The notes beneath the pieces are model-generated. The model was not told where the DNA came from. It made no database searches and saw only the letters and a list, made by a program, of their open reading frames with translations. Both the position numbers and the translations under genes were made by a program. A DNA stretch of 64,000 nt from GCA-002700125 sp964434385 (lineage in GTDB: Bacteria; Chloroflexota; Dehalococcoidia; Lucifugimonadales; Lucifugimonadaceae): assembly GCA_964434385.1 (NCBI GenBank), contig CAYSUW010000007.1, positions 1 to 64,000 on the forward strand, in the 5' to 3' direction. Each line of letters opens with the position of its first letter. Position 1 is the stretch's first letter. Shown here piece by piece: positions 7,735 through 16,629 of the stretch.

Positions 7735-9030
7735 ATGAGATTTGAAAATAGCAAAAAACTTTACGAAGAAGCTAAAAAAATGGTGCCAGGTGGTGTAAGT
7801 AGTAGTATAAGGCAAACAGAATGGCCAGTTCCTCTTTTTTTTGAATCTGCAAAGGGAAGTAAGATGTTTGACGTAGATGGAAACGAGTATATTGATTATG
7901 TCATGGGAATGGGGCCTAATATTTTTGGCCATTCTCCAGAATTTATAACAAATTCTGTTTTTAAAGATATGCAAGACGGATTTTGCTTGACCGGACAAAC
8001 AAGAAAAGAAAATGAGTTATCTGAATTTATTTCAAAAACTCTACCGTTTAAACGTAAATTTAGATATGCTAGCTCTGGAACAGAAATTGTTCAAATCGCT
8101 CTCAGGCTTGCTAGGTCATATACTAATAAAAATAAATTTCTTAAATTTGAAGGACATTATCATGGTTGGATGGATTCTGTTTTATATAACTCTCATCCCA
8201 ATGTGTCGTCAGAGGAAAGTATATATGAACCAGTCCCTGAGTCAGGTGGAATATCCAAAGGTACAGCAGATGAAGTAGTAATTGCCCCATGGAATGATGT
8301 TGAGGCACTTGAAACTACTTTAAGAGATCAAAGTGAAGATATTTCAGCAATTATTACCGAACCAATATTATGGAATTCGAATGTTATATTACCTAACCGA
8401 GGTTACCTACAAGAATTAAGAAATCTTTGTGATAAATACAATGTGTTACTAATTTTTGATGAAGTAGGCACAGGTTTTAGAGTTGCTTTAGGAGGTGCTC
8501 AAGAAATATATAATGTTGAGCCTGATTTATCTACATATGCAAAATCAATGGCAGGTGGGTTTCCAATTGCAATGCTTGCTGGAAAACCTGAGATTATGGA
8601 TTATATGGCCAACGGTAAAGTAGTTCATGGAGGCAGTTTTAATACCAATGTCATGTCCGTATCAGCATCACATGCAACTCTTAATTATTTACTTAATAAT
8701 TTAAATTTTTATAAATCATTAAACGAAAACGGAGATGTTCTTATTGAAGGACTCAAATATGCAGCTAAAAAACATAATATAGATATTTTAATTCAAGGAT
8801 TAGGTAGTGTTTTTTACTTGAGTTTTACTAATCTAAAAAGTATAAAAAATTACAGAGAACATGCAAATAACGTTGATGAAGAAAAATATAAAGAATTTTC
8901 TAAATTAATGCTTTTGAATGGAATAAGACTCTCTCAGAATGGTAGATGGCATATGTCTTCAGCTCATTCTACAAATGATATTGATAAAACGATCAAATCA
9001 GCTTATGAATCATTTAGAACACTTTCCTGA
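7735..9030 (+). CDS. Class III (glutamate-1-semialdehyde aminomutase-like) PLP aminotransferase
   Basis: 431 residues. Fold-type I PLP enzyme of the class III group: MVPGGVSSSIR near the N-terminus resembles HemL, then GSKMFDVDGNEYIDY, SSGTEIVQIALRLAR, EGHYHGWMD, the PLP-contacting LIFDEVGTGFR, and the Schiff-base lysine in YAKSMAGGFP. HemL itself has GKIIGGGFP at that site, and other blocks differ, so this is more likely a HemL-like aminotransferase or mutase of unknown substrate. Its position after malate synthase would allow a role in supplying or removing glyoxylate or a related keto acid; that is inference. Its 3' end overlaps the convergent gene at 9014. Confidence 0.82.
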   Translation: MRFENSKKLYEEAKKMVPGGVSSSIRQTEWPVPLFFESAKGSKMFDVDGNEYIDYVMGMGPNIFGHSPEFITNSVFKDMQDGFCLTGQTRKENELSEFISKTLPFKRKFRYASSGTEIVQIALRLARSYTNKNKFLKFEGHYHGWMDSVLYNSHPNVSSEESIYEPVPESGGISKGTADEVVIAPWNDVEALETTLRDQSEDISAIITEPILWNSNVILPNRGYLQELRNLCDKYNVLLIFDEVGTGFRVALGGAQEIYNVEPDLSTYAKSMAGGFPIAMLAGKPEIMDYMANGKVVHGGSFNTNVMSVSASHATLNYLLNNLNFYKSLNENGDVLIEGLKYAAKKHNIDILIQGLGSVFYLSFTNLKSIKNYREHANNVDEEKYKEFSKLMLLNGIRLSQNGRWHMSSAHSTNDIDKTIKSAYESFRTLS

Positions 9031-9664
9031 TTTCAGTAGAAGATTGATCACTCCTAAATTTTTTTTGATCTATTTCTTTGAACATTGACTCAAAACCTTT
9101 AGGTATTTTTAAATCTTTTAATGTCCTAAATTGGTCTAAATGTAATCTTCCAGCTACTATAAAACTACAGTTGTTTTTCTTTATTGCAGACAATATTTTT
9201 ATTATAGATTTCTCTAATCTATCTGAATAATAATTCGTATCTAAAATTCTCATTGCAGTATCGTATCCAACCACAAAAACTGAATTTTTAAAAAAGAAAC
9301 TTTTTTCTTCAAAAGTTGGTAAATTAGTGATAGCAAGATCTCCGATATTTTTAAATTGAAGTATTCTTTTAGCTAATTCATCCTTTTCTAGTAATCCTTT
9401 TGTAGATTCTTGGTTTTTTATAGATAGTTCGAACAATATTGGTTTTTTAACAATTTTAGATGCTATATGAACTAATTCTATATGAGCAGAGTGTATAGGA
9501 TTAAAAGATCCAGATAAGATTGTTCTAGTCTCTGATCCTGATAACAATTTTTCTTTCATTGGAATCGATTTTCCTTCAGAATTTAAATAGTGTAATTCAG
9601 ATTTTGTTTTAATTAATAAAGAGTAAATATCTTCAACACTAAAATCCTTCATATTTCTACTCAT
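9014..9664 (-). CDS. Nucleotidyltransferase of the cytidylyltransferase/NMN adenylyltransferase superfamily
   Basis: 216 residues. The signature SGSFNPIHSAH (a variant of GxFxPxHxxH) lies at about residues 51-61, and the C-terminal RSDQSSTEIRK matches the ISSTxIR motif that binds the nucleotide phosphates. The family joins a nucleotide to phosphopantetheine, NMN or nicotinate mononucleotide. The N-terminal 45 residues before the signature are unusual for NadD. The gene overlaps by 8 bp the CinA-like gene upstream, and that partner suggests pyridine nucleotide metabolism. It need not be the housekeeping NadD. Confidence 0.72.
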   Translation of the reverse strand: MSRNMKDFSVEDIYSLLIKTKSELHYLNSEGKSIPMKEKLLSGSETRTILSGSFNPIHSAHIELVHIASKIVKKPILFELSIKNQESTKGLLEKDELAKRILQFKNIGDLAITNLPTFEEKSFFFKNSVFVVGYDTAMRILDTNYYSDRLEKSIIKILSAIKKNNCSFIVAGRLHLDQFRTLKDLKIPKGFESMFKEIDQKKFRSDQSSTEIRKVF

Positions 9665-10289
9665 TTTCTATAATTGTTGAGAGAGTTATCATTTCATTCT
9701 CTGAAAGCTTTATATCAAGTAACTTAGAATAATCAATATCTTGAATTTCAAAATTTGATAAATTAAAGATCAATAATAATTTTATCATCGCATATGAAAT
9801 GATTTTATCTTCTTCTTCTCTATTTCTAAGACCTTTCTCGAGTTGAATATGCATATTGAGAATCTGATTTTTTTGAGGTGAGTTTTTATGTCTTCCATAT
9901 ATTGAAATCCATGCATGATGATTACCTTTTTTTTGATAATTTGTAGAAATAGATCCGCTGCATGAAATACCAAAAATATCAGAAGAGTTGCTAGTTTTTA
10001 TTTCTTTAATTTCTTCTTTTGCTAATTTTGCAAGATGTGATGAAATAGTTTTACTAACCAAGGGATTTTTATCGATAATACTCTTGTTTCTAATAAGTTT
10101 TATTAGAGTATCTTTATTATAAGGAATTGTAACTTTGAGAATAGTATTTGAAGCTCCTTCACACATTAAAAGCCAATTAAGAAATGAAAATCCTGCTCCA
10201 GTTAGAATAATATTAAACTTTATACTATCTTTGTGAATCAAAAGAATTAAGTTTTTAATTTTTTCATATTGATAGCTTTGTTTTAACAT
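9657..10289 (-). CDS. CinA C-terminal-domain-like protein, possible amide hydrolase
   Basis: 210 residues. TGAGFSFLNWLLMCEGASNTILKVTIPY corresponds block by block (in pieces of TG-G and PGAS-T-L---VPY) to the CinA/PncC domain, which removes the amide from nicotinamide mononucleotide. Later parts also fit: SKTISSHLAKLAKEE, GISCSGSISTNYQKKGNHHAWI, and a helix with REEEDKI. The usual Ser/Lys context is only partly kept, so activity is uncertain. It is the first gene of a two-gene unit with the nucleotidyltransferase at 9014-9664, whose start lies inside its 3' end. Confidence 0.62.
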   Translation of the reverse strand: MLKQSYQYEKIKNLILLIHKDSIKFNIILTGAGFSFLNWLLMCEGASNTILKVTIPYNKDTLIKLIRNKSIIDKNPLVSKTISSHLAKLAKEEIKEIKTSNSSDIFGISCSGSISTNYQKKGNHHAWISIYGRHKNSPQKNQILNMHIQLEKGLRNREEEDKIISYAMIKLLLIFNLSNFEIQDIDYSKLLDIKLSENEMITLSTIIENE

Positions 10290-10319
10290 TAGAATAATTT
10301 AGTTTTTAATAAATTATAT

Positions 10320-11078
10320 ATGTTATTCGATATACATACTCATATTTCTCAATTCAATCATGATGAATTAGATCTTATGATTGAAAGATGGCAGGCAAAT
10401 AATGTCGGATTTGTTGTTTCTGCAGGCACAAATCCTAATGATTGTTTTGAATCTATAGAACTATCTAAAAAATACAAACATATTTATGCGGGGATAGGTT
10501 TGCATCCAACAGAGATAACAGATGATTACAAGAACCAAATGAATAAGATATTTAATTTGATAAATGATCGAGTAATTACAATCAGTGAGATAGGGTTGGA
10601 TTATCTATCTGATTCTCCAGATATTAATATTCAAAAATACTGCTTTTTAAGTCAAATAGAATTCAGTTATCAGAATAATCTGCCAATAGTTTTTCATATG
10701 AGAGAATCTAATGAAGATACCTTGAATATATTGGAAGACAATATAGAAAAAATTATTGGAGGTGCTTCACATTACTTTCAAGGTAGCCTGAAAGATGCTG
10801 AGAGATTAATAGGAATGGGATTGTATGTTTCTTTTGCTAAACCTCTTTTGAGAGATCAAAGTTTGCAATTAATAGCAAAGAAAATCCCAATAGATCATAT
10901 AGTCTTAGAAACTGATTCATACCCTCAGTATTTTAAGAAAAAAAGAGAACGGTGGACTGAACCTAAAGATATTTTATTAGTTGCAGAAAAACTATCTTTT
11001 ATAAAAGATATTCCTATAGAAGAAGTCATAGATCAAACCACAAAAAATGCTTTAGATTTATTCAAATTATCTAGATAG
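10320..11078 (+). CDS. tatD: TatD-family metal-dependent deoxyribonuclease
   Basis: 252 residues, normal family length. Metal ligands of the amidohydrolase-type barrel are all visible: FDIHTHISQF at the N-terminus, GIGLHPTEI, the Glu in ISEIGLDYL, His in PIVFHMRES, ASHYFQGS and the Asp in VLETDSYPQYF. TatD proteins act as 3'-5' exonucleases or related phosphodiesterases in the cytoplasm. The gene is divergent from the CinA-like gene with only 30 bp between starts, and convergent with the EVE-domain gene, overlapping it by 12 bp. Confidence 0.9.
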   Translation: MLFDIHTHISQFNHDELDLMIERWQANNVGFVVSAGTNPNDCFESIELSKKYKHIYAGIGLHPTEITDDYKNQMNKIFNLINDRVITISEIGLDYLSDSPDINIQKYCFLSQIEFSYQNNLPIVFHMRESNEDTLNILEDNIEKIIGGASHYFQGSLKDAERLIGMGLYVSFAKPLLRDQSLQLIAKKIPIDHIVLETDSYPQYFKKKRERWTEPKDILLVAEKLSFIKDIPIEEVIDQTTKNALDLFKLSR

Positions 11079-11561
11079 TCTTCTAATTTTTCTAGATTTT
11101 TTATTTTTAAATGACTTAGGGGTATTAGATTGAATTGATTTTTCTATATATCTGAAATCATTTTGAGGGATAATATGTAGCATACCAAAGAAAGAAAGAT
11201 GCCATTTTTCTGGTCTCCATCTTTTCATATATTCTAAACTAGGGCCAATTAATTTTCCATCAATATAATTTTTAGAATCTAAAATGAAATCAGGTTTTAT
11301 GTGAATACGATCTTTGAATTTCTCTTCTTCATTTGAGTGGTTCCAATACTTAGTATTATCTTCAAATGGTTCTGAGTTTATTGTGGCTGTGGCAACAAAT
11401 TCCTTTAAGTCATTTAAATAATATACTATTCTATCTTCAGGTTTCATTCTGCTGACTTTTCTTTTTTCGTATATATTAAATCCTTGGATACTAAATCCAA
11501 GATTTTTTGTAATATTATAATTATCCTCAGTTAAGGATATTAACCAGTAAGTATTTACCAT
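11067..11561 (-). CDS. EVE-domain (PUA-like) protein
   Basis: 164 residues. The start VNTYWLISLTEDNYNIT, then KVSRMKPEDRIVYYL and a later segment like KWHLSFFGMLHIIP, fit the EVE domain, a PUA-like fold that binds modified bases in DNA or RNA and is often found in modification-dependent defence proteins. There is no fused nuclease or ATPase. The C-terminus is a basic tail (KSFKNKKSRKIRRLSR) suited to nucleic-acid binding. It lies 13 bp after pstA on the same strand, though a functional link to phosphate uptake is not expected. Confidence 0.8.
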   Translation of the reverse strand: MVNTYWLISLTEDNYNITKNLGFSIQGFNIYEKRKVSRMKPEDRIVYYLNDLKEFVATATINSEPFEDNTKYWNHSNEEEKFKDRIHIKPDFILDSKNYIDGKLIGPSLEYMKRWRPEKWHLSFFGMLHIIPQNDFRYIEKSIQSNTPKSFKNKKSRKIRRLSR

Positions 11562-11574
11562 AGTGATTTTCTTT

Positions 11575-12411
11575 TCAAAAACGTTTCTGAAATTTTATCC
11601 TAATCCATATAGCTATTGAATTCATTGATAATAATACTATCATCAATACTACAATTCCAGCTGCAGCTATTGATCTAAAATCATCTTGAGGTTGTGATAT
11701 CCAGTTGTATATTTGTATTGGAAGAACAGTAAACCTATCCATTGGACTTTTGGGTATAAAAGTTAAGTATACTAAGGCACTGATTGCTATCATAGGAGCA
11801 GATTCTCCTATTGCTCTAGAGATAGCTAATATAATGCCGCTTACCATCCCTGGTACAGAAATCGGTAGTATCACTTTAATAACTGACTGCCATTTGGTTG
11901 AACCTAGAGCTAAAGAAGCATTAACTAAATCTTTAGGTACAGTTTTTATAGCTTCTTGGCTAGTAATTATTATGATTGGTAGAATCAATAAACTCATAGT
12001 TAATGATCCTGCTAGAATTACTCTTCCCATTTTCATAAGCTCTACAAAAAGAGCTAATCCAAGAATCCCGTAAATAATAGATGGTACACCTGCTAGATTA
12101 GCAATATTTAATTTAATAAATCTATTGAATTTGTTATCTTCTGCAAATTCTTCTAGGTATATGGCAGTTCCTATTCCAATAGGGATGCTGATAAGAGAAG
12201 TAAATCCAATTACCCAAAGAGACCCTAGTAATGCTGATTTAATTCCTGAAAGTTCAGGTTTTCTTGATGGGTAACTCGTAACAAATTGCCAATCTATCCA
12301 TCCCCATGCATCCATAATTATTCTTATAAGTAAAGTTGCTAAAACTACTAGAACTATGGTTATTGCAGTAATTAATCCTGCTAGAATTATTTTATCAATA
12401 TGTTTTTTCAT
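11575..12411 (-). CDS. pstA: Phosphate ABC transporter permease PstA
   Basis: 278 residues from the start chosen here, an ATG (12409-12411) 4 bases after the pstC stop. The longer reading to 12462 would overlap pstC by 47 bp and adds an atypical polar N-terminus. About six membrane segments are visible. The binding-protein-dependent permease motif is present in the cytoplasmic loop: TVPKDLVNASLALGSTKWQS followed by VILPISVPGMVSG and ISRAIGESAPM. It forms the high-affinity phosphate channel with PstC. No pstS or pstB gene is nearby. Confidence 0.92.
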   Translation of the reverse strand: MKKHIDKIILAGLITAITIVLVVLATLLIRIIMDAWGWIDWQFVTSYPSRKPELSGIKSALLGSLWVIGFTSLISIPIGIGTAIYLEEFAEDNKFNRFIKLNIANLAGVPSIIYGILGLALFVELMKMGRVILAGSLTMSLLILPIIIITSQEAIKTVPKDLVNASLALGSTKWQSVIKVILPISVPGMVSGIILAISRAIGESAPMIAISALVYLTFIPKSPMDRFTVLPIQIYNWISQPQDDFRSIAAAGIVVLMIVLLSMNSIAIWIRIKFQKRF

Positions 12412-12415
12412 ATAT

Positions 12416-13336
12416 TTAAATAGTGTAGTTTTGTGTAAATTTTGTAGCGATCCATCTGCCAAAAATATTCATTAACAGAGTCATGAAAAATAAAAGTAAT
12501 CCAACCGAAAAAATTGTATTGTATTCTAGAGATCCATGAGGAGCTTCACCTAAGCTCAGTTGAACAATGTAAGCTGTCATTGCTTGTACTGATTCTAATG
12601 GATTAAATGTGAACCGTGGGGTAGCTCCAGCAGCAATTGTGACAATCATAGTTTCTCCTATAGCTCTTGATAATCCTAAGATGATTGATGCTGTGATACC
12701 TGATAAAGCTGCCGGGAATACTACTTTAAAAGAAACTTGATATTTTCTAGCTCCAAGAGCAAAAGCTGCATCTCTTAATGATTGTGGTACTGAAATAAGT
12801 GCATCTTCGCTTATAGTAGAAACCATAGGCGTAATCATTATGCCCATAACTAGCCCAGCACTAAGAGCATTGAAAATGATTACATCTGGGAAGATGTTCA
12901 TTATTACTGGAGTGATTACTGTTAATGCAAAATATCCGTAAACTACTGTTGGTATACCAGCTAAAATTTCTAAAATAGGTTTAATAACTCTTCGGACATT
13001 TTCTGGTGCATATTCTGAAAGGAATATTGCACTACTTAAACCAAAAATCAAAGCAACAAAACTTGCGATCACAGTTACTATCAAGGTTCCTGCAACCAAG
13101 GGTAATACCCCAAAAGATTGAGGTTTAAATAATGGTGTCCATTTTGTTCCTAAAAGAAAATCCCATATTGGTACTTCATTAAAAAATATGGCAGATTGAT
13201 ATATTAAGGTTACTAATATACTAATAGTTGTAAATATTGAAATACTAGATAAAACTCTTAAGGTCCATATTGCAGATTTTTCTTGAGTTCTTTTTGAAAA
13301 GAAAAGAAAATTGACTAATTCAACAAGTCGTTGCAT
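12416..13336 (-). CDS. pstC: Phosphate ABC transporter permease PstC
   Basis: 306 residues with about six membrane segments. The EAA-type loop reads VPQSLRDAAFALGARKYQVS and is followed by VFPAALSGITASIILGLSR and AIGETMIVTIAAG, typical for PstC. GTKWTPLF near residue 45 is also characteristic (the region just after the first membrane helix). It is followed by pstA with a 4-base gap. The gene is divergent from birA with a 60-bp AT-rich spacer, in which I could not identify a Pho-box-like repeat. Confidence 0.92.
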   Translation of the reverse strand: MQRLVELVNFLFFSKRTQEKSAIWTLRVLSSISIFTTISILVTLIYQSAIFFNEVPIWDFLLGTKWTPLFKPQSFGVLPLVAGTLIVTVIASFVALIFGLSSAIFLSEYAPENVRRVIKPILEILAGIPTVVYGYFALTVITPVIMNIFPDVIIFNALSAGLVMGIMITPMVSTISEDALISVPQSLRDAAFALGARKYQVSFKVVFPAALSGITASIILGLSRAIGETMIVTIAAGATPRFTFNPLESVQAMTAYIVQLSLGEAPHGSLEYNTIFSVGLLLFFMTLLMNIFGRWIATKFTQNYTI

Positions 13337-13396
13337 TACTAATTGTACCGAATTTTAATTGTATATTTCAATAATACTCTAACATAATAAAAGTAA

Positions 13397-14203
13397 ATGA
13401 CAATCTTAAAAAAATATTCATTAAATCAACTCCGTGAACAATGGAATTATAACGAAATTGATACAGTTGTTGTTGGAAATCCAATATACGAATTTGAAGA
13501 AGTTTCTTCAACAATGGACGTTGTAAAATCAGAATTTTCAACTACTTCTGGAGGAGTAGTAGTTTCATGTAGGCAAACGAAAGGAATAGGAAGATTTGAT
13601 AGAGAATGGCATTCAGATGATGAAAAAGATCTGTTATTTTCATATATTTTGAATATTCCAATAGAACAACTTCATACTATGTTGTTTATAAATTCTATAA
13701 GTTTATTAAGAACAGTTTCTGATATGGTAGACAATTCTGTTTTTATAAAATGGCCTAATGATATTTATTGTAATCAAGAAAAAATCGCAGGGATTTTAAC
13801 TAAGACCGAATTAATTTCTGATAGAGCATTAGTGATAGTAGGAATAGGTTTGAATGTTAATTCTGATGAAGATTTTTTCCTATCAAAGAAATTAAAAGCA
13901 ACAAGTTTGAAATCTTTAACAGGAAAAACTTATAACAAGAGGAGAATTCTTTATAACTTTTTGAATAAACTTAATAAAATATTTGCACAACAATTGAATG
14001 ATGAAGATGTTTTTAAGGAATGGAAGGATTCTTTAAACTTAATTGGAGAAACTATAAATTTTAGTTTTATGACAAACCATAAGATTGTTTTGAACGCTAT
14101 AGTAGAGGATATAGATAGCATTGGACGACTAAAGATTAGAAACTCATCGGGTAAAGAATCTTTTTTATCTAGCGAAGAGATAACAATTGTAAATGAAAAA
14201 TAA
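13397..14203 (+). CDS. birA: Biotin--[acetyl-CoA-carboxylase] ligase
   Basis: 268 residues. The enzyme activates biotin as biotinyl-AMP and attaches it to the carboxyl carrier protein. Motifs: FEEVSSTMDVV, CRQTKGIGRFDREWHS (variant of the GRGRxGRxW loop), FIKWPNDIYCNQEKIAGIL and VIVGIGLNVN, followed by a small C-terminal SH3-like domain. There is no N-terminal winged helix, so it should be an enzyme only and not a biotin-responsive repressor. The 3' end overlaps the long reading of the DUF167 gene. Confidence 0.93.
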   Translation: MTILKKYSLNQLREQWNYNEIDTVVVGNPIYEFEEVSSTMDVVKSEFSTTSGGVVVSCRQTKGIGRFDREWHSDDEKDLLFSYILNIPIEQLHTMLFINSISLLRTVSDMVDNSVFIKWPNDIYCNQEKIAGILTKTELISDRALVIVGIGLNVNSDEDFFLSKKLKATSLKSLTGKTYNKRRILYNFLNKLNKIFAQQLNDEDVFKEWKDSLNLIGETINFSFMTNHKIVLNAIVEDIDSIGRLKIRNSSGKESFLSSEEITIVNEK

Positions 14204-14243
14204 AAATCTTCTTTCTAATAATTCTAGATCTAAAGGATTGATA

Positions 14244-14495
14244 ATGAATCTAAAAGTTATACCTGGCTCCAGTATTAATAAAATAAGTTTTGATGGTGAT
14301 AAAAATTTTAGAGTAAAGCTAACTAAAATTCCAACCAATAATGAAGCCAACAAACAATTATTAAAAAACCTTTCAATTTATTTAAATGTGAGATTACAAG
14401 ATTTAAAAATCATTTCAGGTCATAGATCTAGAAGTAAAAAGGTTTTTATCCCAATTACCACTGAAACTCTCAAGAAATATAAATTTCTAACGTAA
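14244..14495 (+). CDS. DUF167/YggU-family protein
   Basis: 83 residues from the start chosen here. An AAAGGA ribosome-binding site at 14232-14237 is 6 bases before this ATG, while the longer reading from 14193 overlaps birA and adds 17 residues with no family match. The family pattern is present: LKVIPGSSINKI, then FRVKLTKIPTNNEANKQL, then LKIISGHRSRSKKVFI. Function of the family is unknown; it often sits next to YggT. Here the YggT gene is indeed adjacent but on the opposite strand, with a 9-bp 3' overlap. Confidence 0.85.
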   Translation: MNLKVIPGSSINKISFDGDKNFRVKLTKIPTNNEANKQLLKNLSIYLNVRLQDLKIISGHRSRSKKVFIPITTETLKKYKFLT

Positions 14496-14729
14496 GACTC
14501 CGATAAGAATCTGCATGATTAATACTGCTATTAAAGGACTGAAATCCATCCCACCAAAATTTGGTAGATATTTCTGAATTGGTTTTAGAATTGGTTCAGT
14601 AATTGAATAGAGAATTTGCATTAATGGATTATTTCTCGCATTTGGAAACCATGAACTTAAAGCTCTAATTACAATAGCCCAAGAAAGAATATGAAGAATA
14701 AAAACAAATAATCTTATTAATAATTCCAT
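14487..14729 (-). CDS. YggT-family membrane protein
   Basis: 80 residues with two hydrophobic segments. The segment VIRALSSWFPNARNNPLMQI followed by a TEPILKPIQKYLP region and DFSPLIAVLIM is the standard single YggT unit. The family is linked to cell division and osmotic protection in plastids and bacteria, with no enzymatic role shown. The ATG directly follows the proC stop codon with no gap, so it is translated in the pdxA-proC-yggT unit. Confidence 0.9.
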   Translation of the reverse strand: MELLIRLFVFILHILSWAIVIRALSSWFPNARNNPLMQILYSITEPILKPIQKYLPNFGGMDFSPLIAVLIMQILIGVLR

Positions 14730-15551
14730 TTAATTTTTCCTTATTCCTAATTCTATAGATTTTTCAAATGCTGCTTTTACACCTTTTATTATACTTTGAT
14801 CTATTCCATTATCTAGCATTGATTTTATACCTGCTTCAGTTGTGCCTCCTCGTGATGTGACATTTTTTCTTAGTTCTTGAGGAGAAGTTTTTGAAGAAAG
14901 AGCTAATTTCCCTGATCCAAATACAGTTTGAATAGCTAGTTCTAATGAGATTTCTTTTTTTAATCCTAGTTGTATTCCTGCTTCAGAAAGACTCTCGATC
15001 ATTAAAAATACATAAGCAGGCCCGCTACCACTAATAGCTGTAGCAATATCAAGATGATTTTCATTTGATGTGTAAATCTCTTTTCCTATAGATTTTAGTA
15101 AATTTTTGCAAAACTCTAATGAGCTTTTATCTACATGTTTTGAAGATGTCCACATTGACATTCCTGATTTAACTTGAACTGGAGTATTAGGCATAATTCT
15201 GATTATTTTTTTTGAGTTAATATAATCAGTTATTGTAGGAATGCTAATCCCTGCCATAATTGAGATAATAGTTTGTTTATTTGAAATATGATTTTTGAAT
15301 TCTCTGGAAATTTTTCTGAATGTCTGAGGTTTTATGGATAATATTAAAATATCCGAGGTGGGAATCAGATGCTCATACTGTTTTTCTATGGTTTCTTCCG
15401 AAATTGTTACATCAAAATCAATTTTCAGATTTTCTCTAATCTTTTTTTCAGGTTCAATTACTTGTATTACTCCTTCATGAGAAATTGATTTTAAACCTTC
15501 TATTAAAGCTCTAGCCATTTTCCCACCTCCCAAAAAAGTAATTATTGCCAT
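14730..15551 (-). CDS. proC: Pyrroline-5-carboxylate reductase
   Basis: 273 residues, normal length. It makes proline from pyrroline-5-carboxylate with NAD(P)H. The N-terminal nucleotide motif is FLGGGKMARALIEGL. Other family blocks are IIRIMPNTPVQVKSGMSMW, TAISGSGPAYVFLMIESLSEAG and RKNVTSRGGTTEAGI. The start overlaps the pdxA stop by 1 base (TAATG), and the stop abuts the YggT start. Confidence 0.95.
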   Translation of the reverse strand: MAIITFLGGGKMARALIEGLKSISHEGVIQVIEPEKKIRENLKIDFDVTISEETIEKQYEHLIPTSDILILSIKPQTFRKISREFKNHISNKQTIISIMAGISIPTITDYINSKKIIRIMPNTPVQVKSGMSMWTSSKHVDKSSLEFCKNLLKSIGKEIYTSNENHLDIATAISGSGPAYVFLMIESLSEAGIQLGLKKEISLELAIQTVFGSGKLALSSKTSPQELRKNVTSRGGTTEAGIKSMLDNGIDQSIIKGVKAAFEKSIELGIRKN

Positions 15552-16567
15552 TATTCTTTTTCCACTTTATTTGTTTTTTTAACTAATTTTATACTTAACT
15601 TCATGGCTTCTATCATACTTGTTTCATCAGCTATACCTTTTCCTGCAATATCAAAAGCAGTGCCATGATCTACCGATGTTCGAATTATTGGCAAACCTAC
15701 ATTAACACTTATACTCTCTTCAAACCCATGTACTTTTATAGCTATATGTCCTTGATCATGGTACATAGCAATTACAACGTCAAATTCTTTTTGAATTGCT
15801 TTGTAAAAAATAACATCAGCAGCTATAGGGCCTATAACATTAATACCTAAATTTTTAGCTTTTTCTATTGCTGGAATAATTTCTGTTTTTTCTTCATTTC
15901 CAATCAGGCCGTTGTCTCCCGAATGAGGATTTAATGCAGCTACAGCTATCTTAGGGTTTTTGATTCCCCATTCTTCAAATTGTTCATGAGTTTTTGATAT
16001 AACTTTCATGATGTTAACTTTGGTTACGAACTTACAAGCATCACTGAGGGATTTATGAGTTGAGAGATGGACACATGATAAATTCCCTGAAACTAGCATT
16101 GTATAAACATCTGATGAATTAGTTAGGCCTTTTAATATTTCTTGATGTCCAATTTCTTTTTTTCCAGCAAGATAAAATGATTGTTTGTTTATAGGTGCAG
16201 TTACTATTGCATCTAATTTTGATTTTAGAGTTAATTCTATTGCTTCTTTTATCCAAAAATGTGAATAGTCTCCAGATTTTGAATTCACTTCTCCTAGAGG
16301 GAAATCTGTTTTAATAGGTGATCTAGTATCCAATACGTGTATTGTTCTTTCTAAAGGATCTAGAGATAAATTTGAGATATTGTTTATTGGGATTGCTTTG
16401 ATAGATATATTATTATTTTCTAAAGTATCTTGAAATACATCGTAAGAACCTATTACTAGAGGTATCATATTTTTGAAATTACCCTTACTTATTGCTTTTG
16501 CAATTACTTCAGGTCCTATTCCTGATGGATCTCCTAGTGTGATTCCTAATTTAATACTTTTTGGCAC
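15551..16567 (-). CDS. pdxA: 4-hydroxythreonine-4-phosphate dehydrogenase
   Basis: 338 residues. PdxA oxidises 4-phosphohydroxy-L-threonine for pyridoxal phosphate synthesis, or acts on related substrates in PdxA2-type enzymes. Motifs: LGDPSGIGPEV, APINKQSF, the metal-binding HLSTHKSLSDAC, MYHDQGHIAIKV and RTSVDHGTAFDIAGKG. It is first in the unit pdxA-proC-yggT. No other pyridoxine gene is in the window, so a catabolic PdxA2-like role cannot be excluded by context. Confidence 0.92.
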   Translation of the reverse strand: MPKSIKLGITLGDPSGIGPEVIAKAISKGNFKNMIPLVIGSYDVFQDTLENNNISIKAIPINNISNLSLDPLERTIHVLDTRSPIKTDFPLGEVNSKSGDYSHFWIKEAIELTLKSKLDAIVTAPINKQSFYLAGKKEIGHQEILKGLTNSSDVYTMLVSGNLSCVHLSTHKSLSDACKFVTKVNIMKVISKTHEQFEEWGIKNPKIAVAALNPHSGDNGLIGNEEKTEIIPAIEKAKNLGINVIGPIAADVIFYKAIQKEFDVVIAMYHDQGHIAIKVHGFEESISVNVGLPIIRTSVDHGTAFDIAGKGIADETSMIEAMKLSIKLVKKTNKVEKE

Positions 16568-16629
16568 CTAGACTCTCCTAGGGATACTTGAATAAATTCA
16601 TTTTTATGAGTTTTTAAAAATGTGTAAAT

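Noticed and set aside
7735..9030. Heme-pathway HemL
   Set aside because: The lysine-site motif YAKSMAGGFP and other blocks differ from HemL, so a symbol is not assigned.
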